Under the pieces are notes generated by a model that ran no database searches, was not told where the DNA came from, and was given only the letters and a program-made list of their open reading frames with translations. 64,000 nucleotides of DNA from Callaeas wilsoni (taxonomy: Eukaryota > Chordata > Aves > Passeriformes > Callaeidae), in the NCBI GenBank assembly GCA_013398955.1, contig VWPU01013515.1, forward strand, positions 1-64,000, given 5' to 3'. Below are positions 48,765 through 63,700 of the stretch, in pieces. Both the position numbers and the translations under genes were made by a program. Numbering within the stretch: the stretch's first letter is position 1; every line of letters begins with the position of its first letter.

Positions 48765-51700
48765 CTGCTTAGATCAAGAAAAAAAAACAACCTGTAGTCA
48801 ACGGCTTGTGATTTCAAAGCGTACATCCTGTAGTAGGAGCAGTTGTGGTGCAGGGCCCTGGCTGCCCTGCAGGGTGTCCAGGGCTCACGGGGGCTTAGGG
48901 TCTGCAATGTGCAGCTGCTGTAACAGCCATCGGTGGCTCCCACCAGCATCATTTTAAATGAAGAAATCAAAGAACCATCTGTCTCAGACGGAGCCCTGCC
49001 CTCCATTTATGCCAACAGGGACAGCCCCAGGCCAGCCAGCTCCGTGATCCTGAGCTGCAATGTCCCTGGAGCACAGACAGGCACTGTGACAAATCCACCT
49101 CCTCCAGCTTTTGCTGAAGGGATTTCCAGGCAAGTCAAACACAGTGCAGGCAGGACCCTGCCTGAAACACCCTGACTGCTGCGGGAGGCAAACCCAGTGC
49201 TTGCTCTCCTGCTGGGCATCACTTTGGAGCAGCACTGGGAATTCAGCCATCCGCAGGCACTCAGGCAAGGCACCACTGAGCCTCACTGCCCCACCTGGAG
49301 CAGGAGAGTGGGCAGGGCCAGGCAGGGCTCACCGGCTCTGCTCCTTAGCCCCGCAGCACGGTCACCTTCTCATGCCAGTCTCACCTTGCAAGGGAAAATA
49401 TCTATCTTGACAAGCAGAGAAGCCAGCTCCAGGTTCTCACTGTAGTTGTTCTTCAGGGGAACAGCTCGGAAACCTACGGCAGAGACAGCCCTGGTGTCAC
49501 TTGCTGCACAGAAGGTGATGTGTCAGTGCCCTGGCACAGAACTCAAAGGGGTCCTTCTCCTACAAGACCCTTTCTCTCTTCTGCCAAGAGAAGCTGTGGC
49601 TGCCCCATCCCTGGAAGTGTCCAAGGCCAGGCTGGGTGGGGCTTGGAGCAACCTGGGATAGTGGAAGGTGTCCCTGCCCCATGGTAGTGGGGCTGAAACA
49701 AGATGGTCTTATGGGTCTCTTGTAATTCAAACCATTTATGATTCTATGATTCTCCAAACTCCCCCAATTTCCCTCAAAGTGGCAGGTGGCAAATGGCTCT
49801 GCCTTCCTTTAACTGGTTGAGGATGTGACCTGTCATGAGTACAGGATGGACTGAGCCAGCCTGGGGCCCAACAACACCCTCCCATGAAACTCAGCATCTC
49901 CCTGCCTAAGAGTGTGAGCTGGTGAGGACCACCACGACCCTCCTTCCTGCTGCCCCAAGTGCTTTACCTGTCTTCAAGCCTTTTACCAGGAAGGTGGCCT
50001 GAGCCAGGAAGTTCTCGTCGCTGAACATGTCCTCCTCGTACACCACGAAGCGGAGGAAGGCAAAGTCAGGGTTGCTGACCTGAAAGTGGAACTGCTTCGG
50101 GGTCCAGAGAGGGTTCAGGCCGTTGTCAGCTGCTCACAAAACACAGCTGTCAGTGGGCAGCCCCACTGAGTCCCCCCACTGCCCCCACAGCTGATGCTGT
50201 GCTCGGGGGCAGCACGAGGGCAGCTCCCAGCTCAGGGCCAGGCTTTGCTGCAGAGCCCACAGCTCACACCAGGACCAGGAGTGCTGGTGCACCCCTCTCC
50301 CCTCCCTTCACCGACCCACTCACCCACGATCTCTGTTTTCTGCTTGGCGTTGTCGTACTCAGCACCAGACACCTCCACCTCCACGAAAGGACAAACGATT
50401 CCCCTTCCATTTTTGGGAAGGTGCCGGGCCCCCAGGACCTGAGCGGAGAGCAGGAGAGATTTGGTAAGAGACAGGAACAAAGGAGAAAAAATGTGTTTGC
50501 ATACCAAGACATTTTCTTTCCAAATAAATCACCTGGCTCTGCTGATTGGAGAGAGAAGTGGCACTGACAGCCAGGCCAGCCCGGCATCTCGGAGAGAAAT
50601 AGCTCCCACCCCTGGAAGCTGCTGCAGTGTTCTTGATCCCAGTTTGACTTGTAAGCCATAAAAAAAAGCAGCTGAACTGCCCCAAGTTCCTGCCTGCTGC
50701 CAGCACAGCCAGGCCTGGGCCACAGCATCCCTCCCCCAGCTTGCCAAGCTGGAGCTGGGCTCCAGGCCGAGCACTGCTCCCTGCGGGGAGCACTACGCTG
50801 GACACCCTCATCTTTGCCGAAACTTCTCGGCCCTCCTGCCTTGGTGTGAGGAGCAAAAGGAGCTGCTCTCCACCGCTGCTCTGCCTCGAGTCTGCAGCAC
50901 AGTCTGTGCTCCACTCAAATGACAACCTGCTTCCTCGCAGGAGAAAGCAATCGCAGCTCCCTCTTGCCTGTGGCCATATGTCGCTCCAGCGTGCTGTCGG
51001 CACACTGCTGTTGCAGGGGAAGGACCTGCTGCCAACGCTGGATCATGTGCTTTGAGTCATGCTGGGCTCGAGATGGCTTCTCCATCCATGAAAGCTGGCT
51101 TTGGTGGGGACAGCAGGCAGTTTTGCCAGAGAACAGGAGGCTGAGCCTGTCTCTTAAAGGCGACCATGACTGGCTATGGCACAATGACTCTTGACACTTG
51201 GTGGTGGCAGCTGCATCCTGAGGTGCAGGAAGAGCTTGGAACACAGTTGGGGCAGGGAATTTTTAGGGAGACAGTGGGCATGGGGTCAGTGGTGCAGAGG
51301 GTACATGATGGGGTGTCCTCATGGAGAAGGGCTGTTGCTTTTTTAGTTGGGATCACTCCGAAATGGAGGTGGCCACAGAGGAAACCTGTCAGCACCTAAA
51401 GGCAGGATCTCCACTGCATCCTCCCCAAGGTCTCCAAGAGCTGAGGGGACTGGCAAAGGAGACTGTTGACCCACAGCTTGGTTCTGAGACCACAGGGTCC
51501 CACCCTACTCCCACAGCAGTGACAGCCTCTACAGGCTACTGGACCCTGCTGGTCCAAACACGAGTGCCACCTGGTTTGGCACAGCCCTCCAAGAGCTTTG
51601 CCTGGCAAGCTGTCCCACATCCCTGCAGAGCCTCTGCCGTGCAGCTCTGAGAGCTGACACAGAACAATCCAGCCTTAGTTCCACCATCAGGGAAGTAAAA

Positions 51701-54700
51701 ATAATTCATCAAGCATCCACAGCCCATCCTCTGGCACCCCTCACCCTTAACCCCCCCACTCTTATCATCATCATCATCAGCGATACACAGAAGTGGCCTG
51801 AAAAGTTTGCCCTGACCTCGAGCATCTTCCCAAGAGGGAAGGGGAAACGGAAACATCGAGCCGGGAGCAACTGAGTGACAAGGAGGGGACAAGGCACAGC
51901 TCCCATGTTGTTAGCCGTGGCTGCGCTCGGCAGTCCCGGCCAGGGGACAGGGATGCCACCTCTGCGGCTCGCGGATGCCACCTGCTGGCCCCGGACCTGG
52001 GCGGGGGGAGCCCCCGGGATGCTCCTGCTGCTCCCCTCCGGGCACCCTCAGCAGCGCCCCGAGCGCCCCTCTTCAGCGAGGGCTCTCCCCGTCTGTGCTG
52101 CAGGACGGTTCTTGGGCAGGGGCTGAGGGTTTGCTGAGCAGCGGCTGCAGGCAGAGCCAGGAGCCCAGAAAAATGATTCTCTCCCCCCAAATCTGGTAAA
52201 ACCACCAGGGTCTGACCCTGCAGACCCCCAGACCAGGAGGAGGTACTGACCTCAATGGAGATGGAGAGCGGCTCTGTGCCCCGCAGCGTGCTCTTGTCAA
52301 AGGGGTCAAAGATGTCGTCCCTCATGTTGGCTGGCTGCAGGACGTACCCACACTGGCCACTGGACATGAACAAGGCCTGGTTCATCTGCATGGGCTTGTC
52401 TAGAGAGCACAGGCAGGAGATACAGGAGATGAAGGAGACCCTGTGCACTTTTCACAAGCTGGATCATCACCCCTATCATTGATGCTTCACCGGCAGCCCT
52501 TGGCAAGAGGACCTGGCTCACCCCTCGGCAATGCCTGGGCAATGTGGCCCCACCGCAACCTGTGCGTGTGTTGGGGCCATGAGGTGACTGTCTTGTGCAC
52601 GATCTGCCCAACCACCCCGTGCTCCAGGGGTGACCTCCCTCTTTTCCTTCTGCTTTTTTCAGCATTCCTTGTGCTGACTGTAGCGTTTGCCAAACCCCCT
52701 GTGAGATGCTTGAATTCACAGAAGGAATGGAAAAGCCGGCAGGAAAAAAGAGTCAGGTCGTTTGCTGGTGTGTTGGTGAGCTGAACAGGCTCACAGCAGG
52801 GTTTGGCCAGGGCCAGGGAAAGAGGAAGGCTGGACTGCACAGCAGGAGCAGAAATGGAAGCCGGGGAAAGGCAAGAAGAGCAGCCAGCTGGACTCAGACC
52901 ATGCAACCAGCTGGTGTCCCAAGCCTGGGGCTGCACTGTCCCCTTTGGCACCTTCCCTGCCTGTCACCAGGGACCTGGGGGAACTCCCTGCCTCCTCTCC
53001 ATTTCATCTTGTTCTCACGGCACAATCCCCAGCCTCAGTCCAGCTCCTTGGCTCAATCCAGCCCTCTGGAGCACATTTACCTGGGTCTCACTGCCTGCAG
53101 AGCCCTTCCTAGACCCAGAGCCTCTCCCAATCCCCCGTTTGCCAGGAGCAGGGGTTCAGCAGGTGGCTCAGAGGAGGCACAGGGCACCCCAGGAGCCTGC
53201 CCACCCTCCCTGCCTGCTGCCCTCACCTGGGGTCTGGAAGTTGAGTGCCACCAGCTGGCTGCCACAGATCCACATGGGCAGGGGGTCGTAGTTGGAGGAG
53301 TCGAGGCGCTGGCCCTTGGGGTAGATGCGGGAGAGCTGCAGGCGGTTGTACTGCAGGAACTTCTTGCCTTTGATCTTGTTGACGTACTTTTCTGCCTTGG
53401 TCTCGGGAAAGGAGGACATATCTCGGTAACAGGCCCTCTCTGTGCCGATCTCTGGGAGGGGACAGCACTGTGTAAGCCAGGAGCACACTCCCTTTCCTGA
53501 CACTTAACCACCCCAGCTCCTTCCTAATGCCATCCTCTCACCCCTGGCGCAGCCAGCAGGGCTGTGCAGACCCTGCTCTGCCCCAGTGGGGGTTTGCTAG
53601 GTGCCCAACACCAGTGGCTGAGAGCACCAACACAGCCCCCGGTAACCAGGCATGATGCTCTCCAGCCCCACACGATGCTCCCCAGCTGCTCTGGGTGCTG
53701 ACAGACCCCAACAACAGAGGGACAGGGAAAGGAACTTGTACCCTCTGGAGCTACCCAGAGCTCCAAGGTAAGCTGGTGATTTGGACACCTGGCCTGTGCT
53801 GACACCTAGCCAAAGCAGCCCCTTGGGGCACACCACAGAGTCTGTAATGCCACAGTGACCGCCTGTGATGGCCACCAGCCCAGCAGATGCTCACTCTCTT
53901 CATCGAAGGGCACAGGTCGGCAATAAACCACCAGTTCTGAAAGCTCCAGGGCAATCTTCTTTCTCCTCTCCATCATCTTCCCTTCAGACAGCTGCCAAGA
54001 GAGGGTGAGAGAGGTGTCAAGCCAGGTGGGAGCAGTGGTGATGGATGACCTAGCTGATAAACTGACCCTCACCTGCTTGGTGTCACTTCTGCCCACACTG
54101 TGGGGACCACCAGCAGATCTGCCAGGTCTGCATGGGGGGACATCCCACAGGTAGGGCCTGGGTAGCTCCTACCTCCTGCCCAGAGCGGGGCTGGCACTGG
54201 TACCAGCATAGGGCATCTGTGGCCTTGCCACCCTCCAGAGATGGCGATCCCCCACTTCCTGAGGCTGCAGCACCCACCCAGTTTTCCAATCTTCTCAAAT
54301 ACCCAGCCTGAACCTCTCAAGCCATGTGGCCACCAGCCCTTGCCACATTGCCCAAGATTGCTCTGGCTTTACCATCTCTGTAACTGCTGTGCCAGCCATC
54401 ACAGGCTGCCACCTCACCGCCCCCCCACCAGCCTCCACCCGCTCCTCAGCTCCTGGAACACCCAGGGCTTGGCCAGGAGATGCCTCCTCTCCTGCCACAG
54501 GCTCCCCAGACTCACCCTGGCATCAGCTGTCTGAGCTGCCTCCCGGATCTTCTTCACCCAGTCCAGCAGGTCCTCGTGCGTGTCGGCTGCCACGTCCAGG
54601 GACAGGCGCGACACCGAGGACATGCTGATGGAGAAGACGAAGAGGCGGTTGTTCTTCCCCTCGGGGCGGATGGCTGCGTGGGACAGGGAGCAGAGGGCAA

Positions 54701-57700
54701 GGTCACAGCAGGCGCTGAGCCAAGCCCCTTCACAGAGAGGAAGGGAGACGACAGACACAGGGACTCATGGCTACCCTGGCCCTCTACAGCTACAGGAAAC
54801 TCCCATTTCTGGCCACTGGAGACAACAGATGGAGCCCAGGAAGCAACCAGTGAGGGGCTGAGAAGCCTCAAGGGGCCTTTGTAAAGCTCCCTCCCTGGCA
54901 CTCACCGATCTGGCAGGAGGGCACGTCCAGGACGCCTCCGAGCAGGTCACCCAGGGGGCTGTTCTCATCCAGCTGCTGCTGGGAAGGAAGCACAGCAGGA
55001 TGGCGCTGGGCACAGCGCTGGGCACAGCTGGCGCCCAAGCAGCCAAGCTCGGGGGGCACGAGCCCTCCTTGTTCCACTCATGGCCATACTCACCTCCCGC
55101 TCTGGCTCCAGGCCGGTGGGACTAGTAATTTCCTCTACATAGTTGGAAGGGAACCACAGCTGCTTTTTGCCACCATAATCTCCTCTCCACCTGGAAGGCA
55201 GGGAAGGGGCAGTGTCAGCACCCGCCACGGGACTCCACAGTATCCTGAGTGGGGGTGAGGGGAACAGGCAGCTCTTCCATCATCTGCTTTTAGGGTTTGT
55301 GAGGCTTTGGGACTGTGCAGCTCGTGGGCAATCTCCAGACAGACCCACTCCTAGAGTGGACACATCTTTGTGTGGATGGTGACAGCAAGGTTTTACCATG
55401 TTCCCAAGGGAAAAGGGAGGCTCAGGACCAACTCACCAGCCTCCCTCCTGTTTCTCCACATTCTGGATGATGGCATTTTTGGTGAAGGTGAGCTCGTCCT
55501 CCCTCTGCGCCTTGTAGTCAAACAGGGCTTTGACTGCACACTGCAATGAGGAGGGGTCCCATGAGGCTGGGCAGGGGATGGACACATGGACAACGAGCCC
55601 ACAGGATGAGAGATCACCTCCCACCACAGATGTGTTTGCCTGGGGGGCTGTGAGGCACATCACGTGCAGGCAGGCAGCATCCAGCCCTGTTGCCAGAGGC
55701 TGCCAGACCCTAGTGACACCTTGCAGAGCAAATCCAGGCCCTCATTTCTGCCAAAGCAGAGCTCACAATTCTGGTATGGCCCCACACGGGCACTTCACTT
55801 TGTCCCACAGTCACTGATGGGTTTAGTTTGGAGGGCTCAGAACAACAGGCAGCCCAGCCTGGGAACCTGGAGGTTCAACCTCCACTGTCTCTCTCTTCAC
55901 GGTCTAGAAATGAGTGCGCAAACTAAGACAGCTCTTGGAAAATAAAAAGACCCTTGCTAAGCCCTCCAGCCCTGCAGGTTGTTCTGTGCCAAACAGCGGG
56001 AGTATACCTTGAAGGTGGGCATGGGGTTGGCTTCCACATAGAACCCGGGGTGGCGTCCCTCGTACAGGGCTCCGTAATCCGGCTCCTGTAGAAGCAAGGG
56101 GACAGTGGTTACAGCAGTGACCGCAGGAGAAAAGGTCCCCTACCTTGGGGTAGGTGGGAGAGTGCCTCAGGAAGGCACAAGACTGAAGATGATGCTGCAA
56201 ACAGCAAACAGCAGCCCAAGCCTGGCTCAGAGAGGCAGCACCAAACTCCACTCAAGCGTCAGGAAACCCCAAGAGGTGTGGGCTGCAAAGCACAGAGAGG
56301 GCTCACACACCACCACCTCAAGGCACCAGCTCAAAAATGACCTGTCCATCATTCTTTGGCTCCTGCACTCACCGCTGTGCCGATCTTCTCCAGGGTCTCC
56401 TCGTTGATGGGGTAGCGCAGCTTCATCTTGCGGTACAGCGGGTGCTTCTCGTAGTAGCTGATCAAGTCCACCAGGCTCTCGAACTCAGAGTTGCCCAGCA
56501 GCACAGTCTGGCCCTCCTGCTGCACCCGGCAGTGCTTGATCTTCCCTTCTGCCCTACAGGGAGGAAAGACAGCGAGAAGCCACTTAGCATCTGGCAAGAG
56601 AAGGTCTCTGCCAAAATAAAGACACCCAGGGAAAAGGTGCCCCTGGTCTGGTGGCTGAGCACAGCCATCTCCCATTGGAAGATGGGTGGAAGAGCAGGAT
56701 CTCAAGGACTTATTCAGGGCCATCCTGGAGCAAGAGGAGTTCTGGGAGGGCTCACGTCTGGCTGCTGGCACTTCTCCTGCTCTCTCGCACACCATAGCAT
56801 CCCAGCTCCACCTCTGGCGCCCACCACCGTTGTCCCAGGGACACACCTGAAGGAGATGGCGTAGGAGCTGGGATCGCTCCTCTTGCGCACCAGGAAGGCT
56901 CCGTCACGGGGCACCCGCATCAGCATGTGCTCGGCTTGGGCCCGCGTGAGGTTGGCGTGGTACCACCTGTCAGGGGAGCCACACTGTTGTGCACAGGTCA
57001 CACACACCCAGCCCATCCCACAACTCTGCACGGCACGGGGCTTCCCCTCCAGTCCCTAAAAGGCTCCTTGAATCCTCCAGAGGAAGACAGGGACTGCAAC
57101 GGGGCAGGCACAATCAGAGCCCTTTGGTGAGGTGTGGCATTGGGGAGGGCATCCCAACCAAACCCAGCAGCTCTGTGCCCTGCACTGAGACTCCATGGCA
57201 TTCATGACTCCATGAACAATGAAGCTGGCCAGCATGGCTGCTGTGACAGAGCTCCACAGGGAGAAAGTGGGGACCAGAAAGGCCCAGCAAGGGAGGAATG
57301 GCTGAGGAGAGATCTGGGAGAGCTTCCTACAGGGTCCCAGCTGCCCAATGGACACAAACACACACTCACTCTTTGCTCTCGTGGGCATTGGTCTGCGGCA
57401 CTGGCTCCGTGAGCCTCATCTCAAACTCATTGCACCTCAGTGGCACCTCCTGGTAGTGGGTGATGAGGTCGTAGAGGCTGTCGAACACCAGGTTGTCCGT
57501 CAGGAAGAATTTGGGGCTGCCGGCGTCCTGCCGCGAGTGGATCCGGCAGTGCTGCACCTTCCCGTTGCGCCTGCGGAACAGGGAGGGAGGGAAGGGGGTA
57601 AGACAGGGTTGTCCATGGAGATTTTGCACCTGTCTCAGGCACAGCTCCAGCCTGACATGGCATTCCTGCCCCACAGGAGAGTGCCTGCATAAGGATCTCA

Positions 57701-60700
57701 AGGGACTTGACCTTTCTGCACTGGCACAGGGAGCCGACATGATGCTCGGGTACAGAAACAGGGGAGAAACTGCTCACAGGCCACTGGGGAATGGGAGCCC
57801 ACCACTGAAGAAAATGCGAAGAGGAAACAACCCCTGGAGCAACACAGAGCTGTGGGCTGGAGCCCGAGGCCCTCACCAGAAGGACAGGGTGTAGTCTCCT
57901 ACAAAGGTCTCGCTCTCTCTGACGAGGAAGGAGCCGTCGGGGGCCCCAGTCTCGATGCAATATTCCGTCAGCAGCCGCTCCGCGATGTGCCGCCCATCGC
58001 GTCCCGCTCCCAGCTTCCCGTGGAACCACTTCTCCGTGGAGTGAAGCTCGGTGCTGTTGCTCACCTGGTAGGGGGAAAAGCCATCGTCTTGAGTTACTGA
58101 GGGCAGGCTCGTGGAGTCTGCTTTGGTCAGGGCTCTTCCAGCCAGAACCAGGGGGTTCCTGAAGCAGCTCCCATCCTTCCCAGCACAGGATCTCCCCCTG
58201 AAGTCAGCTGGCAATGGCAGTGCTCAGCCCCTTGGGCAGTCAAGTCCTTTCCTTAGGGAACAACTCCCAGTCACACAGGGGAGCCCTCACCTCCTTTTGC
58301 TCTTCCTCATCCTCGTTTCCTTGGTCACTGGTTGTCTCCCCAGAGTAATATATCTTGCTGCTGGTCAGCACAAAGTAATGTGGGTTCCACTCCTGCAAGG
58401 AAACAAACTCTGGCAAAGAGACCCTTGGGGAAGCACCAAACTGCACACCACCCATCCACGGGATCATCTCTTCCTGGCCAGCACAAGCAGGGAGGGATGA
58501 TCAGGTTTGTGAAGGACAGTCACTAACAGTGATTCCAGTGAGTCACAGGAGCTTCCAAGACATCCCCCAGATCTGAAGCATGGATTTATCAGTAGCAAAA
58601 AACCCAGCATGTGACAAATCACACTGCAATCACCCCAACACATATTCAAAGGAGATGACCAAACGAAGAGCAAATCAATGCAAAATGAAAACAGTCTGCA
58701 TGGACTCAGCACAGGGGCAATCTGAGGTAAAGACACCAGAGACAGTTATATGGATTTACCATTGCACTTTTCTGGTTTTTTAAAAAAAACCTGTTTCATT
58801 TGCATATGGCTTTGCCAGACAGACCCTCAGCAGAGTAAAGCTGCTGAAGGTGAGCTGTGTTTGAGTAACGCACACAGTAACGAACACTCAGTGCTTTACA
58901 AAGCTAAACCCTTGCTTAGGTGTGTCAGGTGTGCAGACACTTGGCAGGAGGCAGGGCTGGAAGTGCAGCCATCTCCAGAAATTCCTACAGCACAAATCAC
59001 AGCCTGCAGTGCCTTGGCCCAGAGCTCCCTCTAGCTCAGCCTTCTGCCTCTAGCAAAGGCCTACAGGAGATTCCCAGGGAAGAGCACAGCGTAAAACGCC
59101 AGCATAAAATGCCCCCAGCCTTCAGGGACTCCTGAGAAACCAGACAGAGCAAGAGCCTATTCAACCATTCGCACCACAGCCCTTCCTTCCAGCACACACA
59201 GCGCCTGACAGAGCCACCATGCCAGCGACGGAGCCCTCAGAGCAGGGACAGGGCGACCATGGCACAGACATACGTGATTGATGGGGTCTTCCAGGTAGAG
59301 GATCCCATTCTTGATGGAGTTGCTGATGTCATTCTCTGAGTACATCACGGATGTGGGCAGCTCCTCGTAAGCGCTGCCCTCTGCCAGCTTCTTGTGCTGT
59401 GGGGGACGAGAGAGGGGGTCAGGCACCTTGAGGGGAGCAGGCACACAAAAAGCAGCATAGATTTCCTGGTGAACAGCCCTAAAACCCCAGGTCTGCTGCA
59501 GTGGGGTACTCCAGATTGGAACCAAGACCCATGCCACAAGGATCATCAAATAGCACTGAAGTCCCACCCCTTCTTCCCAAAGGTGATTCCTGAAGCAGAA
59601 ATACCAACATCCCCCATGCCCTCAAAGAAAGGCAGCACCCAGCTGCTGAGCTCATTTCCCAGCAGATTCTCTGAAGCAAGAGAGCTTTTTGTCTCCAGCT
59701 GTTCTTAGCTGCTCTTATCAGGTCTCCACTTCCACCCCTACACTGCCAACCATCCTCTCCCAAAGGCAGCTGCCCTCAGTCCCACACCCTCACCCCACTC
59801 CCTCACTTAGGAGCCTTGCTGGGCAAAGGAGTTCACCTTGATGAGAATCTTCCTCTTGAGCTGGTTTGGAGATGGAAGGCCATCGGCAGAAATATCAACT
59901 GGTTTGGTCAAGAGCATGTCCCCAAAGACCTTCTTGAAGTTCTGAGCCATGTTCCTCTGCTGAGCAATGCTGCAGTGATCCTCAATGGACAGAATGACGG
60001 GGAAACTGGGAGGAGAGGAAGAAGAGCCATCAAAGCCAGCATGGGATCTGGATGGAACCAAGGACTTCTGAGCTTCTGTCGCACAGCCTGGCCTCTGTGT
60101 CCTCCAGGAGCAGCTCACATCAACAGTGACCTGTGCTGCCTTGAACACCCAGGGTAGCTACCCTTCAGGAGTGCACAGAGTGGAGAAGGACTGGCAAACT
60201 ACTGGGGTTTAACCAAAGCCCTCCCTCCCACAACATTCTTCTGGGGAAAATCTTCCTTTGGCTGGGAGACATGACATGCCTTCTTCCCACCACATCCCAG
60301 GCCTTGTGCTGCAGCTCTGGATAAACGTGAGCTTCACTTTGCTACAACCTTGGCTCCACTCTCTCCCTGCTCTGCTAGCTGAAGTCCTGCTGTACTCACT
60401 CAGAGGTGACAAAGGCATGCTCCTTGATAGTGACCAAGACATCAGAGAACTTGATCTTGGTGGTTAAGGTGTGTCCGTGGTAGATGACCGGCATGCCATC
60501 GGGACCATCCCAGCAATCCACTGAAAGAGACCCACAGAGGAAACTTAGCCCAAAGGCTGGAATACAGGCAAGACATGGACATGAGATGGACTGAGCCAGG
60601 TGCTGCTGGGAAATGTACTGCAGTGCAACAAAGGAGTGAGGTGATCAGTGAAAGCCCTGGTCTTTCTGTGGGACCAAAATCTTGGGCGCAGGTCACTCAG

Positions 60701-63700
60701 TCTCACAAAGCAAATGACCTCAGCTCTTCCTGCACATCATGGTGATAACATTGCCACTGGCCACACCAACCTTCAGCTGTGCCTTCCTTGCACAGCCTCC
60801 CCCAACCACCACAAGCTATCGTGATGACGGAGACAGAGGGGCCGGCGCGGGGTACTCACGCTCGATGCAGCGGCAGCCCATGCGCAGGCAGCGGGCGTAG
60901 GCCTCCAGCGAGGACTCGCTCGAGAACTGATCCCCCGTCAGGTACCTTCCAGGTGAGACAACACATCAGCACAGCGACAAGTGCACTGTGGGCACAGGCG
61001 TCTGCTGGGACATTGTGGACCTGCCTGTGCCACAGGGCCATGGCAGGAGCAGCGTTTCTCCACAACCGTCATCTTCCCCGGGCGAGAGGTTCAGCTCTGC
61101 CCCTGCTGCAAGGGGCTGCCAGCACTGCTCCGAGGTCCAGCCCCGGCTCCTGAGATACACCTCAGACAGCAGTATCAGCACTGGTGCCACAACGAGCCCC
61201 CTGCAGCCTGAGAGCAGGGTTAGACCAGCTCTCGCAGGCAGACAGGATCTCACTGCCTGCCCTCAGGGCTGCTCAGTCCTTTAAATTTGGGTTAGCATGA
61301 ACACAGAGCACAGACAGAGCCTGTCTGCACAGAAAGCAGTTCCTGCAAAATAATTCTAGCAGCAGAGAGCGGAAAATGGCCAATTTCAGCCTGACAGGGT
61401 TTATCACATCTGTCCTGAGAGGCTCTGGAGAATGACATTGATAATGGTGAGAAATTACCGGAGTGACAGCTCAGGACATGAAGGCACCTGAAGGTCTGTG
61501 CCAATGTGTGCTGCTGACAATGCCTGAGCAAAACATTTATGGCTAAATGACAGAAGGGAGGAGTAGGGCACCAAGAGGAAGGTCTCTGACGTACTGGCCT
61601 TGGTTTGGAAATGCCTACTTGACCCATCACTGGGATTGGGCAAGATCAGGAGACTCCCACCCGGGCATGAGAAAAGGATGCTGAGAGCAGCTGAGTGGAG
61701 AGAGCCCTCCCCTCGTCCTTACGTGTTGTGTGAGGAGGAGATCCAGTAATGGGAGAGAGGATTGTTCATGTTCTCCAGACACACCATGTCCAGTTGTGAG
61801 TTCCAGATGCTGTTCTCTTTGGAAAACAGGAAGGTGAGAAACTGCTCAGGAAGAAACAGAAACGTGTTAATGATGCGGAGGAGCCGGGTGCTGTGGTTTA
61901 GCTTCACATGCATGTCCCGTTCTGTGCCAGCAGACATCCAGCACAGACTGACCAGTGCTGCCCTACAGCACAGCAGCCATCTGAGCCAGGGTGCCTGAGT
62001 GACCCCAGCTTGGCCACTGCCACCTACCCACTGAGAATGTGCCAGACATCTGCGTGCCAGACCCTTTGACCCAGCTGGAGACAAATTAATGGCTCTGCAT
62101 TTTATTTTGCAGCTCACATGGCAGGCAATAGCTTACTAAGGCCATGTGGGTCAAGGGACCTTGGCTTAGTCCAGAGTGCCAGTGACATGGTCATCTCTAG
62201 TTGTTTTTATTCTTTTTTCAGCTCTTCTCGCTTTGAAGAGATCCTTACATACCCCAAGGCAGCCCCTCTCCTCCTCCAGATGAACTGCCTGGTGAGTACT
62301 CCCAGCTGCACACACTCAGCACAAAAGGACAGCCCAGAAATCATTCCCTTTGCCAACCGTGTCCATCTCCCAGGGCCACGCAGCTCACAGGAGCTGTGAC
62401 CCTTCCAGCACCCCCACCCTGCAGCAAAGGCACAGGCAGCAGAGCTGTCACATCACAGCCCTCATCACACCAGGGATGCCACCCCCTGTGTCACCCCACT
62501 CCACACACGCCACCTTCAAGGTGTCTTACTTCGTCCAGGGAGAAATAAGGCTCGTCAATCTCCCTCAAAGGGTCTCTCAGGAAGCTGAACATGAATTCCT
62601 GTACCTGAAGGGTATCTGCAGCCCAGAGCTCCTGCAAAGCCCAGGGGAGACATAAAAGAAGCCATTTCAGAATGTATTACTGCAAACCACATGCAGCTCA
62701 TCCAGTTAGAAGCTTTAACCATTAAGGAGGCGGTTTTTGATGCAAGACCATCTCTGCCAGGAACTCAACTGTCAGCACAAATGCTGGATAGCACACAAGG
62801 AGGAAATCTGCCCTGCTTCTGAGTGGGCTTCATTTTCTCAGTGCCGTGCATTTTTCTCTCTGATAGCTCCTTTGAACACATCTGCCATCCCTCCTCCTTC
62901 GGCAGCAGAAGCCAACCCAGCTTCCTTTGGCTCTCTCTGCCTGGGTTTCTTTCATTAGCCACCAAAACACTGCATCTCCCCACTGGTTAACTCCCTGCTG
63001 GCTGCAGACCACAGGCAGGGAGGTGGCAGTGGGGGACAGGGCAGGAGCCATGAGCCATGGCAGTGCTTCTGCCAGCCAGCCCTGCCCTCCCGGAGACCAG
63101 CAATGAGACAGGAGCCTGGCAAGAGCCAAACACAGCCTGGCCTGTACTGCCCACAAATGCACTGCTGGTGCCTGCCTGTGTGTCTGCACATGCACGTTGT
63201 GCTTACTGAATGACCCAAGATTGCTTTTAAACTGAAAGATCAGCAGGTAAATCCATCAGCTACTCCTCAGGAACTGCTGACACCTCCTGAGCAACAGGAT
63301 GGACAAGACTTCTTGGCTGCAGCAAACCTTTGGCAACCAGCCGAGGTCACGGGGACTGGGTCAACCTTCACTGATCAGTTCCTGCCTCCTGGGACCCCCC
63401 ACTCCTCCTAGATCTCCTGGTTCCTTTTCTGGCCAGGGTGCCTGGCTGAGTTCAGTTTTGCCCTCCCCAGCCCTTCCCTTCTCCTACGACACCTCCTGCT
63501 CCAGGAAGGATGTGCTATGCCAGGCAGGGCAGCCCACAGCCAAATCAACCCAGCTCCACAGCAAGGCTACCCTTGGAGCACTGAACCCCTAATGTCACCA
63601 GTGCCTACCCCACTGTCCCTCCCCACCACCTGTGTTGAGCTCACCCTCTGGTACTCCAGCAAAAACTTCTGCAGCTCCAGCAGCGACACCCTGAAGTGCT

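Noticed and set aside
50264..51003. Two 200-codon - strand open frames
   Set aside because: They contain the real PLCG1 exon 50324-50438 at their ends; the rest is intron read-through.
50741..52199. Possible gene inside the longest PLCG1 intron
   Set aside because: Only short, unrelated frames on both strands, no domain, and no splice chain.
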